Positions 37,180 to 48,013 are shown, numbered from the stretch's first letter. The stretch is 64,000 bases of DNA from Charina bottae (GCA_023362775.1 JALMGJ010000012.1:19109501-19173500); one strand, 5' to 3'. A program made the numbers and translations. Notes: generated by a model from the letters alone, not told the origin.

Positions 37180-38470
37180 ATAGTAAAGAATGAAAAAAAT
37201 GTGGAGGAAAGAAAAATAACAGATCAAAAGATTATGAGCATAAATATATGCACAGGGTATCCAGATTGACAGAACAAGGTCAGAAGGAGGTGGCCTTCAA
37301 GCGCAAGGCTGCAAATGCACATCTAGAAAATATGGAGTGCTAGGAAGGAACCACAGGCAAGTTTAATACTCTCTACCTTGCTTGGGATATAATCTCCTTC
37401 ACTGACAGAGCCATATACTATTTGCTTTAAGAAAAAAATGTCTACCTGGTTGTATCATACTTCTTTATACAATACTTCTTGCATTATACTTTTGTATAAT
37501 TCTGTTTGTATTATACTGTACCACGATGAACAACTACAACTTCCCTTCTTCCCTTTTTTTCTTTAATTTTCTTGCCTGAAGAATTCTTAGAAATTCTAAA
37601 GAGCACAGTATTTATTAAACCTTCAGTAGTCTAATAAAGATTTTGCCCTAATACGGACTTTGAATTTTAAACCCTAACCCTACATGGTAATCTCATTTCT
37701 GTTTTTTACGACAAAAGAAGAAAAAGGTTGAGAAGACAATCAAAAATCTCATGATGACAAAGCTATACATTTATTGAGGTAGGAGAAAAGACATCTCTGT
37801 ATGATATTTGGAATACAGGAACAGATTAATGGAGAAAGTTAAAGAACTATGTAATAATACAGAGAGAAAAATAATTAATACAGAATGGACAAAATTCTAA
37901 CAATTGCAAGAGTGCTTACTGCTACGCTTTCCTTTAACTGTAAAGAAAGTAAAAATGATCCTACTGGGCATCCCTGCAAAACATAACCTGTCATTAAAAC
38001 AGGAATGCAAATCAGAGTGCCAAGTACTCTAGGACATAATAGCGAAACTATAAAATAAGAGATATAGAAGTGTAATTATGTTTGCTGTTTTGCTTGAGCT
38101 GGAAGTGGGCAGCAATACTGGAGTGTAAAAAACAGAAAAGAATGAAAGTCTGCCAAGTCCCATTCAGAGGTTTAATATTCTTTCTGATGGATTAAACAAA
38201 TGTGTCTCTTATCATACAAGATACCTTAATTCACTAATGCAAGAGTATTTATGACTTGCCACAAGCATTTGAAAACCCTTCTATCAATAGATCTATCAAC
38301 AGATCAGTATTTTCATCCCGAATTTTGTTTCCTTATCCCTTTACTTACTTTTCCTCCTTTTCCCCAAACATTAGCATGCATGTACTCCTAATATACAAAG
38401 TCAACTGGAGTTTATAGAAATGTATGCCAATCCTTAAACCATCAGGCAAGGCCTGAGCCAAACGGGATAC
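37180..38470. other. SUB1 intron 1, no other gene
   Basis: AT-rich sequence between the non-coding first exon and the first coding exon. No conserved segment or clear transposon end is seen. Confidence 0.55.
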
Positions 38471-38561
38471 CACAAGGTGCAGACCAGCCCACCAAGAAGT
38501 AAATTAACTGGAGAGAAGACTGAGACCACAAAGCACAATAGTTCAGTGGGTTACTCTGACT

Positions 38562-38853
38562 CAGTGTTTCTTTACTTAAACTTTTTTCTCTCAGGACCCC
38601 TTCCCTCCTTTAAAAATTATGGAGGACCGCAAAAGAGCTTGTGTCTGTATGGGTTCGATTTATTAATATTTACCATATCAAAAATCAAAACTGACACATT
38701 CGCTTCCGCTACTGCTTCTCAAGATTGTTTGATGGGATTTTAATATTGTATTAGATTTCAACGTAGGCTGGCAAAACATTTTGATTTTGCAGACCCCTGA
38801 GAGGGGCATGGGGGACCCCCAAGGGTCCTCGGGTCACATTTGGCGAAACACTG
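38562..38853. mobile_element. non-autonomous hAT element, CAGTGTTTCTT family
   Basis: The left end is CAGTGTTTCTTTACTTAAAC and the right GGCGAAACACTG. The 8-bp target duplication is CTCTGACT (38554-38561) and CTCTAACT (38854-38861), one mismatch. The interior shares TTTCAACGTAGGCTGGCAAA in reverse with the fragment at 50126. No transposase. Confidence 0.8.
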
Positions 38854-38889
38854 CTCTAACTGGAAACAGACCCCACAATTGGACTGAAT

Positions 38890-39720
38890 GGCCTGAAAGG
38901 CACAGGTGGGTTTGGAAGTTGGGGGAAGAGCCGGAGCGATCTTGACTAAGAAGGGGAAAGGGTCAAGTCGCGAGCGAGGGCAGAAAGTGAGCGAGGGGAG
39001 AAACAGGGCAGCGCGTGTCCCCCAACCACCGGACCCAGCCCGGCCCACCTGGAGGCCCGCAGGTAGGAGGACGCTGCAAGCACGAGCGAGCAGGGCGGGG
39101 GGACGGAGGGGCCGTCGACGCCGAGGGCAGCGGGGGGGAGCGGAAAAGGCCCGTCAGCACCCCGCCTGAAGGGGCGATGGGGATCCCCTCAGACCGGCCG
39201 GGAGGGGGCGGATCCCAGCCGCCATTTTCTCCCTCCCTCCCTCCGATGCCTTCGCTGCCCCCCCGTCCCCAACATGGCACGTTTCGGGCCAGAAGCGAGG
39301 GAAGGCAGGTCAGGCTGGGCCCCTTCCCCGGCTCGTGAGGACCCGCTCGTTCCCCACCGCACCTTCTCTGCATGGAGCAGCTCCCTTCTCCCCGGCCTTT
39401 TCTGGGGAACTCCGAGAAGGCAACATGGCGGCCTCAACCGTTCCGCTGCGCGAGGCAGCCAGCAGTCCATTCCCGCCTCCCTGACAGAAAGCCTGGGGGT
39501 GGGGAGGGAGCTAAAAGGAAGCGCGCACTCACATTCCACTCAAGTCCTTCCACTTCGGTCTTTCTAATGTCTCCCTACGTCTGCGTCTCGGGTAGTCCCA
39601 CGACTACTGGAAAAACGGATGTGACGTTTGTGGTAAACGCCACCTACAACTGAGCACCACGTGGTGGTGAGAAGGATGCCCGTTCAGTCGCGCGAGAGAC
39701 GCGCCGAGGAAGGGGGGTGT
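38890..39720 (-). promoter_or_regulatory. SUB1: SUB1 CpG-island promoter
   Basis: A long GC- and CpG-rich block stands out from AT-rich surroundings. It contains GC boxes (GGGGCGG) and a palindromic CCACGTGG E-box near 39660. TGACGT/ACGTCA-like CRE half-sites lie near 39620. No TATA box is evident, as usual for a housekeeping promoter. Open frames of about 100-136 aa across it come from the CG-rich composition. Confidence 0.8.
39533..39690 (-). other. SUB1: probable SUB1 non-coding exon 1
   Basis: At the distal end of the CpG island a strong minus-strand donor, GAAT|GTGAGTG, ends at 39533. Known SUB1 genes have a 5' UTR exon separated by an intron from the start-codon exon, which has its acceptor one base before ATG here. 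The transcription start is not visible, so the right edge is approximate. Confidence 0.55.
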
Positions 39721-39724
39721 ACTA

Positions 39725-40145
39725 GGTGCCGCATTTCTTTATGTTCCGCAGCTGTTCTCACTTCGCGCCTTCATTAAAACAGCCTTTCCTAATAAGGCAG
39801 CCTCGCGAGTTTCTGAAGCTATCATACCTTCGAGTAGCATGGTGGCTTCTTGGTTGGGGATGATGGTCGTTCACCCCATCTGTAGGATGAACCTTATAGA
39901 TGCTAGGATCTATCTGCATCGTTTAATTTTTGCGTAAGGACAGAGCCACCTCTGAGCCTTGGTGAGCTCTTGGTTTAACAAGTGAGCAACATCTCCATCT
40001 GTTCGTACCTGCATTTTGGGAGAAGAGGGACTTCACAATACCTGCACAAACAGAGTTCACACATTGCACCAGTGTTGGTTCAGTTAACCATTGTTTATTG
40101 ACTAGAGCACAATTTGCTGGGTTTACATCAGAAGACGTCTACTTC
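39725..40145. other. upstream flank of SUB1, no gene recognised
   Basis: Unremarkable sequence just 5' of the SUB1 CpG island. No repeat ends or exons are seen. Confidence 0.5.
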
Positions 40146-40676
40146 TTGGGAGGAGAGCAATGACAAATCTCGATAAAATAGTTAAGAGCAGAGACATCAC
40201 ACTGACAACAAAGATCCGCATAGTCAAAGCAATGGTATTCCCCGTAGTAACCTATGGCTGCTAGAGCTGGACCATAAGGAAGGCTGAGCGAAGGAAGATA
40301 GATGCTTTTGAACTGTGGTGTTGGAGGAAAATTCTGAGAGTGCCTTGGACTGCAAGAAGATCAAACCAGTCCATACTCCAGGAAATAAAGCTCACTTGAG
40401 GGAATGATATTAAAGGCAAAACTGAAGTACTTTGGCCACATAATGAGAAGACAGGATACCCTGGAGAAGATGCTGATGCTAGGAAAAGTGGAAGACAAAA
40501 GGAAGAGGGGCCGACCAAGGGCAAGATGGATGGATGATATTTTGGAGGTGACGGACTCGACCGTGGGGGAGCTGGAGATGGTGATGGCCAACAGGAAGCT
40601 GTGGTGTGGGATGCTCCATGAAGTCACGAAGAGTCGGAAGCGACTGAACGAATACACAAAACACTACAGGCGGAGA
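40146..40676 (+). mobile_element. BovB (RTE) LINE 3' end, 5'-truncated
   Basis: Translation pieces include the ITLTTKIRIVKAMVFPVVTY-type segment, LKYFGHIMRRQDTLEKMLML and GRPRARWMDDILEVTDSTVG, the C-terminus of BovB/RTE ORF2. The 3' end GTCGGAAGCGACTGAACGAA is the typical BovB end. A TAG and a 10-base loss relative to the 13917 copy break the frame. It extends about 120 bp further 5' than that copy. Confidence 0.9.
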
Positions 40677-40711
40677 CTTAGTGCAATACACGAACCAGTC
40701 ATTTTCTAACT

Positions 40712-40958
40712 CAGTACTTTCCAAACAGCTGCCGTTGGTGACACACCAGCGGCGGCGGCACAGGGGAACGTACGTGGGGGGGCACGCGGCGGTGGCATGC
40801 ATGGCGGCGGCCTAGCTAAAATGCGGAAGCGCTGATGGCGCACCGCTGCCGCCGCTGTACACCACCACCACACGCACCTCACGCCGCCACTTCGCGACAC
40901 ACTAAACTTTGTGTTGAGACGCACTAAAGTGTCGCGACACACAGTTTGGAAAGCTATG
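40712..40958. mobile_element. non-autonomous hAT element, CTTTCCAAACT family (copy 1 of inverted pair)
   Basis: The left end is CAGTACTTTCCAAACAGC and the right CAGTTTGGAAAGCTATG. TTCTAACT flanks it at 40704-40711 and 40959-40966. The interior is rich in GGCGGC/GCCGCC triplets and carries GTGTCGCGACACAC near the right end. No transposase; frames of 78-107 aa are compositional. Confidence 0.9.
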
Positions 40959-40966
40959 TTCTAACT

Positions 40967-41246
40967 CATAGCTTTCCAAACTGTGTGTCATGACACTTTA
41001 GTGTGTCGCAACACACAGCTTAGTGTGTCACGAAGCGGCGGGGGTGTGCACGGCGGTGGCGCGTGGGCATCCGCGGCAGCGGTGGTGTGCACAGCAGCGG
41101 CGCGCCATCAGCGCTTCCGCATTTTAGCAAGGCTGCTGCCGCTGCCATGCACGTCACCACCGCATGCCCCCCCGCGCCGCCGCCATGCACGCCCCTGCCC
41201 CGCCACCGTTGATGTGTCACCAACAGTGGCAGTTTGGAAAGCACTG
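40967..41246. mobile_element. non-autonomous hAT element, CTTTCCAAACT family (copy 2, inverted)
   Basis: The left end is CATAGCTTTCCAAACTGTG and the right GGCAGTTTGGAAAGCACTG. The target duplication TTCTAACT is shared with copy 1: it sits at 40959-40966 and again at 41247-41254. The order of internal motifs (GTGTGTC...ACACTTTAGTG first, GTGTCACCAAC last) is reversed relative to copy 1. Confidence 0.9.
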
Positions 41247-41271
41247 TTCTAACTAATACATCATTACACCA

Positions 41272-42133
41272 CAGGTAGTCCTCGCTTAATGCCCACAATT
41301 GAGATTGGAATTTCAGTTGCTAAGGAAAGTGGTCATTAAGCGGATCCAACCCAATTTTACGACCTTTTTTGCAGCGGTCATTAAGTGAATCACCGTGGCC
41401 ATTAAGTGAACCACATAGTCATTAAGTCAGGGCTTTCCAAACTGTGTCGCGACACAATACTTTGTCGCCTGGGGGCTCCAAGTGTGTCGCATGACAACCC
41501 AGAAGCGCCGGCGGTGCTTCCGGGTTGCCGCGCGGTAGCAGCGGCTGCCCCTTCGAAAGGGCAGGCTCGGGGACCCCGAAAATGCCCGCGGTTCCGGCAG
41601 GGAGGCGAAAAGCCTCGCCGCACGCGCATGCTGCCGGGATTCCCGGCACAGCTGATCCGGGGCCAGGGTGGAAATTCTCCCCACCTATCAGCTAAGTGCT
41701 CGGCAACGTGCGTGCGGGTAGGCTTTTCGCCTCCCTGCCGGAACCGAGGGCATTTTCGGGGTTCCCAGAGCCTGCCCTTTCGAAGGGGCCGCTGCCGCAG
41801 CAACCCGGAACCACCGCCGGCGGCACTTCCGGTTTTTGCGCAGCAGCGCTTCCAGGTTTTTGTGGGCCAGCCGTTGGTGTGTCGCCAACGGCAAAAGTTT
41901 GGAAAGCCCTGCATTAAGTGAATCACGTGGTTCCCCCATTGATTTTGCTTGCCAGAAGCCGGCTGGGAAGGTCAAAAATGGCAATCACATGAACACGGGA
42001 TGCTGTGATGGTCATAAATGTGAACCGGTTGCCAAGCACCCAAATTGTGACCACGGGGATGCTGCAACGGTCGTGTGAGCACCAGTTGTAAGTCTGAACT
42101 GTCACTGAATGGTCATTAAGTGAGGACTACCTG
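41272..42133. mobile_element. MITE-like DNA transposon, CAGGTAGTCCTCG family, split by hAT
   Basis: The left terminus is CAGGTAGTCCTCGCTTAATG and the right CATTAAGTGAGGACTACCTG, perfect inverted repeats but for one base. Repeated GTCATTAAG / GGTCATAAATG motifs fill the interior (about 380 bp once the inserted hAT is removed). No target duplication is clean; family members usually have TA outside the ends. It carries no transposase. Other pieces lie at 56262-56578, 61243-61352 and 62036-62720. Confidence 0.8.
41428..41911. mobile_element. hAT foldback element nested in MITE
   Basis: Ends are CAGGGCTTTCCAAACTGTG and AGTTTGGAAAGCCCTG. A perfect 8-bp target duplication, CATTAAGT, lies at 41420-41427 and 41912-41919, inside the MITE. 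The two halves (about 41428-41640 and 41700-41911) are imperfect reverse complements sharing GCCTGCCCTTTCGAA- and CGGAACC-type blocks, so the whole element folds back. The 171-174 aa frames on both strands are a consequence of this symmetry and are rejected as genes. Confidence 0.9.
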
Positions 42134-42424
42134 TATTGCCTTCCAATTTTCTGTGATCAGAAAAGAGACTCATTGATAGAGACAAACTCTAGGGCCTTTC
42201 ATTTCAGAGTGCTAGTGGTGCCAGAAGACTGTTAAGCACAATGAGCTTACTTAATTTTGTGACTTGTAAACCACTTCTTAAGGGTTAGTGCTTAGTATGA
42301 ACGGAATTCATCAGAATCCAGAGCAAAATAAAGGGTCACAATTGCTAATCCAAATTGTAATTTTTTTTCCTGGAGAATTAACAGGCCTCAGATCCAAACT
42401 ATGGTCCAGTTTTTCTCTTTCTTG

Positions 42425-42425
42425 G

Positions 42426-42501
<76 letters not shown>
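42425..42501 (+). repeat. (GAAA)n(GA)n microsatellite
   Basis: GAAA tetramers pass into a long GA dinucleotide run. Simple repeat with no gene; the open frame through it encodes only K/E/R repeats. Confidence 0.97.
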
Positions 42502-42505
<4 letters not shown>

Positions 42506-42892
42506 TTTATCCTGCCTTTATTATTTTTATAAATAATATACAAGACATTTGCTAGTCTGGGCCTTTGCTGTGACTGATCTGTGCTCCAAAACCTAAAATT
42601 GGAACCAGCAACCATGTTGAGTTTTTGAACCTGCAAGGGAGACATTTTTTTCAATATGGAACCACAAGGTGTTTGTTGGGATCCACTGAAATCCCTTTCT
42701 CTCTCCATTAAGAGCCTTTGTACAAAAGGTGAAATGCAGTTTCTAAGCTGCTCTTGAACACAATTATTGCTGCTAGGACTATGCAACACTTTGGATGCAA
42801 AGGTGAAAGGGTGCTTTGTGACCTGCAGGTGTGCTCACATAGCCATAGGCATCTATCGGTAACCATGAAAATGAAGAAATGAGGACATTTGT

Positions 42893-43632
42893 GGTTATTT
42901 ATTTATTTATTAAATTTATACACCGCCCATCTCACTATAAAAGTGACTCTGGGTGGCATACAAATAAAAGTTATAAAAACCATTATAAAAATACAAAACA
43001 TACAAAAAAGAAGAGAGAAGAGAGAAACTAAAACTTAAGGAGAGCTTCCTTAAGCCCCCAACCACCCCCAGGGCTGCCTATCGCTCTTGGATCCCCAGGC
43101 TAGTTGGCAGAGCCAGGTCTTGACGCTCTTCCTGAAGGCCAGAAGAGTGGGGGCCAGCCTCACCTCAGGATGTTCCACAGGGCGGGGGCAACGACAGAAA
43201 AGGCTCTCCTCGACCCCGCCAGTCGGAATTCTTTACCCAATGGGGTCCACAACATGCCCTTCCTGCTGGACCAGGTGGGATGAGTTGATGTAATTGGGAC
43301 AAGACGGTTCCTCGTGACCCATGCCATGAAGGGCTTTAAAGGTCGTAACCAACATCTTGAATTGGACCCGGAAGCACACCAGCACCCAATGTAGTTCGCC
43401 CAGCAGTGGTGTTACATGTGCAGCCCTAGAGCCATCCATAACTGCCTGCGCCACCACATTCTGCACCAGCTGCAGCTTCTGGATATTTTTCAAGGGTAGC
43501 CCCATGTAGAGCGCATTGCAGTAGTCCATACGGGAGATGACCAGGGCATGAGTGACTGAAAGAAGGGCTTCCCAATCCAGGAAAGGGCGCAACTGGCACA
43601 CAACATGAGGTTGAGCAAAGGCCTGGATACCA
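42893..43632 (-). mobile_element. L2/CR1-group LINE, 5'-truncated, reversed
   Basis: The plus strand starts ATTTATTTATTTATTAAATT followed by ACACCGCCCATCTCACTATA, the reverse of the family tail. The minus strand encodes VCQLRPFLDWEALLSVTHAL, then DYCNALYMGLPLKNIQKLQL and HWVLVCFRVQFKMLVTTFKA, the C-terminal part of ORF2. The copy has lost all of the reverse transcriptase domain. Confidence 0.9.
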
Positions 43633-43639
43633 CAATGCA

Positions 43640-44112
43640 AACCCTGTCCTTTTGTACTTGTATCCTGATGTCAAATGCGAGTGCATGAATGACAGGACTT
43701 GCATCATGACATCATCACTTGCCATTCCCCCACTTTGAGCTATGTATGTAGTGCTTGTCTAGAAGTTCTTAAAGCTGTTCCATCTTCTACCTGGCTGCTG
43801 TGTGACCCTGGAAAAAGATGCCTTTGGTTTAAGGAGTTGGAGATGGCTGCTGTGCATGGGTGTCATCAGGATATGGTATGCAATTCACATAAAAAACAGG
43901 TAGAGCTTCGATCACACCATCAGGTCTGCCATCTTGACTTTTTTTCCATACCCTATACAGTAAATATCCCTGCTGATATATGTGTGATCCTGTACATGCC
44001 AAAACATCTCTTTGCCTTTGAATCTGAAGTGGTACGCAGCCATATCAGTAGGGTGTAGGGAGGAAATGCATTATGGTTTCAATGCTGAAAGTTAAGTTGT
44101 CATACAGAAATT
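43640..44112. other. intergenic DNA, no gene recognised
   Basis: Unique-looking sequence between a truncated LINE and a hAT. The 119-codon frame at 43699-44058 has no recognisable domain. Confidence 0.45.
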
Positions 44113-44120
44113 GTCTAAAA

Positions 44121-44339
44121 CGGGTGGGGAACCTTTTTTCTGCCAAGGGCCATTTGGATATTTATAACCGGGGACTGGGGGGTTGGGGTTTCTGGGATTT
44201 CCACGGACCGGGGGCCGGAGTTTGCGGGCGGGAGCCAATCACGTGGAAGGGCGGGGTTTGCGGGCAGGAGCCCCGCGGGCCTTAGGCGGGATCCCCACGG
44301 GCCTTATACGGCCTGCGGGGCTGACGTTGCCCACCCCTG
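44121..44339. mobile_element. short hAT MITE, CAGGGGTGGGCAAC family
   Basis: The left end is CGGGTGGGGAACC and the right GTTGCCCACCCCTG. A perfect 8-bp target duplication, GTCTAAAA, lies at 44113-44120 and 44340-44347. GC-rich interior with CGGGCGGGAGCCAATC. No transposase. The L1 insertion next door starts inside its right target duplication. Confidence 0.92.
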
Positions 44340-44631
44340 GTCTAAAAATACGTGGAAGGGACTTCCAGTGGGGACATGACGGACTGAACAGCTGTGCCAG
44401 CGGGCTCAGCGGACAGAACTGACAACGCAGCATTTTTTCGGGCTCAGGCAGGATTTTCCTGAAGCCCAGGAGTGTTTTTCCGGAAAAAGGAAAACGCTCA
44501 GAATCACCCCATCTTTTCCCCAGACGGCTACTTACAGCCAGAAGATCGCAAACAGTGTTCACACTAGACTGGTAAGAGCAGCCGGAAGGTGGGGGTGTCA
44601 CCATTTTCCAAGCTGCGCTGTAGCCTTAAAG

Positions 44632-44964
44632 CAGGGGTGGGCAACACCCGCAAAAGCAATTGGTCTGGCCTGCGGCGGCGGGCACAGCAGGCGTGGCAGC
44701 AGCGGGGGCGGCGGGGGCGAATGAGGCAGGCGTGTCAGGCGTGGCGACGGCGGGTGCAGCAGCGGGGGCACGGTAGGTGTGGTGGCGGCGGCCCCCCAGT
44801 GTGCGCAATTGGCTCCTGCCCACAAACACCGCCCCCTTCCATGCAATTGGCTCCCGCCCGCAAACACCGCCCCCTTCCATGCAATTGGCTCCTGCCCCCC
44901 GGCCCTTGAATGATTTTATAAATATCAAAATAGCCCTTGGCAGAAAAAAGGTTCCCTACCCCTG
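44632..44964. mobile_element. hAT MITE nested in L1, CAGGGGTGGGCAAC family
   Basis: Ends are CAGGGGTGGGCAACACC and GGTTCCCTACCCCTG. A perfect 8-bp target duplication, CCTTAAAG, lies at 44624-44631 and 44965-44972. GC-rich interior with GGCGGCGGG repeats and repeated GCAATTGGCTCC units. No transposase. Confidence 0.93.
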
Positions 44965-45056
44965 CCTTAAAGGGACACTAAGTCCGGCCACCCCATTTCT
45001 AAATTTATATTTTTTTAAGTATATGTACCCTAAGAGAGGTACATATACTTACATAA

Positions 45057-45385
45057 AGGGGCGTGGTGGCTCAGCGGGTAAGACGCCAGGCTTGTTGATC
45101 GCAAGTTCGGAGGTTCGAATCCCTAGCCCTGCGCACGGAGTGAGCTCCCGCACTAGCTCCAGCTCTTGCCAACCTAGCAATTCGAAAGCATGCAAATGCA
45201 AGTAGATTAATAGGTACCACTTCGGTGGGTAGGTAACAGTGTTCCACGCGTGTCATGCGGCCACATGACTGTGGAAGCGTCTTCGGACAACGCTGGCTCT
45301 TCGGCTAACAAACGGAGATGAGCACTGGCCCCTAGAGTCAGACACGACTGCACAAATGTGCAGGGGGAACCTTTACCTTTACCTA
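45057..45385 (+). mobile_element. tRNA-derived SINE nested in L1
   Basis: Head GGGGCGTGGTGGCTCAGCGG, B box GGTTCGAATCC, tail ACCTTTACCTTTACCTA. Flanking direct repeats ATGTACCCTAAGAGAGG (45023-45039) and ATGCCCTAAGAGAGG (from 45385) are the target duplication. On the left an extra 17 bases (TACATATACTTACATAA) separate it from the SINE head. Confidence 0.9.
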
Positions 45386-45593
45386 TGCCCTAAGAGAGGC
45401 TTTCTACAGCAAATGAGTAGCAGGCTCTCTTGGTGCTTATTTTGTTATTTTTAGGGTTAATTTTAAAAAAATTCCCTGGGGAACTGTCTGCTAATCTCAC
45501 TTTTGCTTGTGTAAACACATTTGGGAATTCTTTCACATCTTCGACTTTCACTGGTTATGCTCCTAGGGGGCGCCATAATCTACTGCTTGAGAC

Positions 45594-45923
45594 ATGGAGG
45601 GTTTTAAACAGACTTTCTCTGACTTCCACCGCAATTTTAAACAGATTCTTTCTGACTCCTACCAAGTTTTTATGCAAGGCATTCAGGATATTGTGGAAAA
45701 TATGAGGTCTAAAATGTGTCATCTGGTTGGGGATGTCCTGGATGAAACTGAGGAATTTAACAGCAATAGAAATGTCTCTTCTAAGAGTGAGATCGGGACT
45801 TCTGTTGAAATGCTGGATGAAGGTCGGATAGTTGAGTTGAAGAAATTAAAGGGAGAGATTGAGTTGCAAGCCATAAGTGAAATTGATCTTCTGATGGAAC
45901 ACCATGTATGGGAGGTCTCCTGA
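45594..45923 (+). pseudogene. L1 ORF1-like N-terminal fragment
   Basis: A 109-codon open frame starts MEGFKQTFSDFHRNFKQILS and contains a charged segment (VELKKLKGEIELQ) compatible with a coiled coil, as in L1 ORF1 proteins. No RRM or C-terminal domain follows before the 3' UTR-like sequence. I infer ORF1 only from position after an L1-type 5' UTR; sequence similarity is not proven. Confidence 0.4.
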
Positions 45924-46222
45924 AGAGAAGTTAGAGTTTTTAAGGGGGACAGTTGGGTTGTTTGATTTTTTAAAGAAAAAAGCTCTGTATGTATTGGTGG
46001 GATATGTAAATGCTCTGGTTTATTTTGAAGTGGGTTAAGGGTTTAAGTATATTTATCTGGATTGCTTTTAGGGTTTGGCTGACTTCACTTATCTTTAATG
46101 ATTTGGATTAAGATTATTAAGGTATAATAAAAATAATAAATATCTATTTGGATGGTTTTGGGCTTAATATGATTAAGATTATTAAAATTGTTGTATTATT
46201 AAGTATAATGGCAGACAATTTA

Positions 46223-47809
46223 TATACACTGCTCAAAAAAATAAAGGGAACACTGAAACAACACAATGTAACTCCAAGTCAATCACACTTCTGTGAAATC
46301 AAACTGTCCACTTAGGTAGCAACATTGATTGACAATCAATTTCACATGCTGTTGTGCACATGGAATAGACAACAGGCGGAAAGCATAGGCAGTTAGCAAG
46401 ACATCCCCAATAAAGGAGTGGATCTGCAGGTGGTGACCACAGACCACTTCTCAGTTCCTATGCTTTCTGGCTGATGGTTTGGTCACTTTTGAATGCTGGC
46501 GGTGCTTCCACTCTAGTGGTAGCATGAGACGGAGTCTACAACCCACACAAGTGGCTCAGGTAGTGCAGCTCATCCAGGATGGCACATCAATGCGAGCTGT
46601 GGCAAGAAGGTTTGCTGTGTCTGTCAGCGTAGTGTCCAGAGCATGGAGGCGCTACCAGGAGACAGGTCAGTACATCAGGAGACGTGGAGGAGGCCGTAGG
46701 AGGGCAACAACCCAGCAGCAGGACCGCTACCTCCGCCTTTGTGCAAGGAGGGACAGGAGGAGCACTGCCAGAGCCCTGCAAAATGACCTCCAGTGGGCCA
46801 CAAATGTGCGTGTGGCTGCTCAAACGGTCAGAAACAGACTCCATGAGGGTGGTATGAGGGCCCGACGTCCACAGGTGGGGGTTGTGCTTACAGCCCAACA
46901 CCGTGCAGGACGTTTGGCATTTGCCAGAGAACACAAGATTGGCAACTTCGCCACTGGCGCCCTGTGCTCTTCACAGATGAAAGCAGGTTCACACTGAGCA
47001 CATGTGACAGACGTGACAGGGTCTGGAGACGCCGTGGAGAACGTTCTGCTGCCTGCAACATCCTCCAGCATGACTGGTTTGGCAGTGGGTCAGTAATGGT
47101 GTGGGGTGGCATTTCTTTAGGGGGCCGCACAGCCCTCCATGTGCTCGCCAGAGGTAGCCTGACTGCCATTAGGTACCGAGATGAGATCCTCAGACCCCTT
47201 GTGAGACCATATGCTGGTGCGGTTGGCCCTGGGTTCCTCCTAATGCAAGACAATGCTAGACCTCATGTGGCTGGAGTGTGCCAGCAGTTCCTGCAAGACG
47301 AAGGCATTGATGCTATGGACTGGCCCGCCCGTTCCCCAGACCTGAATCCAACTGAGCACATCTGGGACATCATGTCTCGCTCCATCCACCAACGCCACGT
47401 TGCACCACAGACTGTCCAGGAGTTGGGGGATGCTTTAGTCCAGGTGTGGGAGGAGATCCCTCAGGAGACCATCTGCCACCTCATCAGGAGCATGCCCAGG
47501 CGTTGTAGGGAGGTCATACAGGCACGTGGAGGCCACACACACTACTGAGCCTCATTTTGACTTGTTTTAAGGACATTACATCAACGTTGGATCAGCCTGT
47601 AGTGTTCTTTTCCACTTTAATTTTTGAGTGTAACTCCACATCCAGACCTCCAGGGGTTGCTTACATTTGATTTCCATTGCTTTTCTTGTGATTTTGTTGT
47701 CAGCACATTCAACTATGTAATGAACAAAGTAATTAATACGAATATTTCATTCATTCAGATCTAGGATGTCTTATTTCAGTGTTCCCTTTATTTTTTTGAG
47801 CAGCTTATA
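46223..47809 (+). mobile_element. Tc1-like DNA transposon, nearly complete
   Basis: Terminal inverted repeats CACTGCTCAAAAAAATAAAG and TTTATTTTTTTGAGCAG extend about 35 bp with two mismatches, flanked by TA. Length is about 1.59 kb, typical of Tc1. It inserted inside the L1 3' region. The element is close to a family I recall from teleost fish and lampreys. It has one frameshift in the transposase gene, so it is probably inactive. Confidence 0.95.
46524..47548 (+). pseudogene. Tc1-type DD34E transposase, one frameshift
   Basis: A Tc1 transposase binds its inverted repeats and cuts and pastes the element at TA sites. The first frame starts [20 protein letters not shown] and holds helix-turn-helix regions and an [11 protein letters not shown]-hook-like stretch, ending out of frame near 46997. 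The second frame, one base back, carries the catalytic segments [18 protein letters not shown] and PDLNPTEHIWD, ending RGGHTHY and TGA. Spacing between the second D and the E is 34 residues, so DD34E. The break lies around 46930-46945 and is best explained by loss of one base. No other stop is seen over about 340 codons. Confidence 0.93.
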
Positions 47810-47918
47810 TATTTAGTTTGATTTTTATTATAGTAGACAGGAATCTATAGGATAGTAGTAGGAAGGAAATAATTAAATAAATGTTATCTTTTGGGGGGAG
47901 TTGATTAGGAGGTGTATG

Positions 47919-47960
47919 TTTGTGTGTGCGTGTGTGCGTGTGTGCGTGTGTGCGTGTGTG

Positions 47961-48010
<50 letters not shown>
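47919..48010 (+). repeat. (TGTGTGCG)n(TA)n microsatellite
   Basis: TGTGTGCG units are followed by a long TA run. It lies within the remaining L1 3' region. Confidence 0.96.

Positions 48011-48013
<3 letters not shown>

Noticed and set aside
38906..39653. Open frames of about 90-136 codons near SUB1 exon 1
   Set aside because: The CpG island is stop-poor. Peptides are proline/arginine/glycine-rich without domains, and SUB1 starts translation in the next exon.
41402..41926. Open frames of 171 and 174 codons on opposite strands
   Set aside because: They lie inside a foldback hAT element with clear ends and an 8-bp target duplication. The mirrored frames come from its inverted-repeat symmetry and high GC content.
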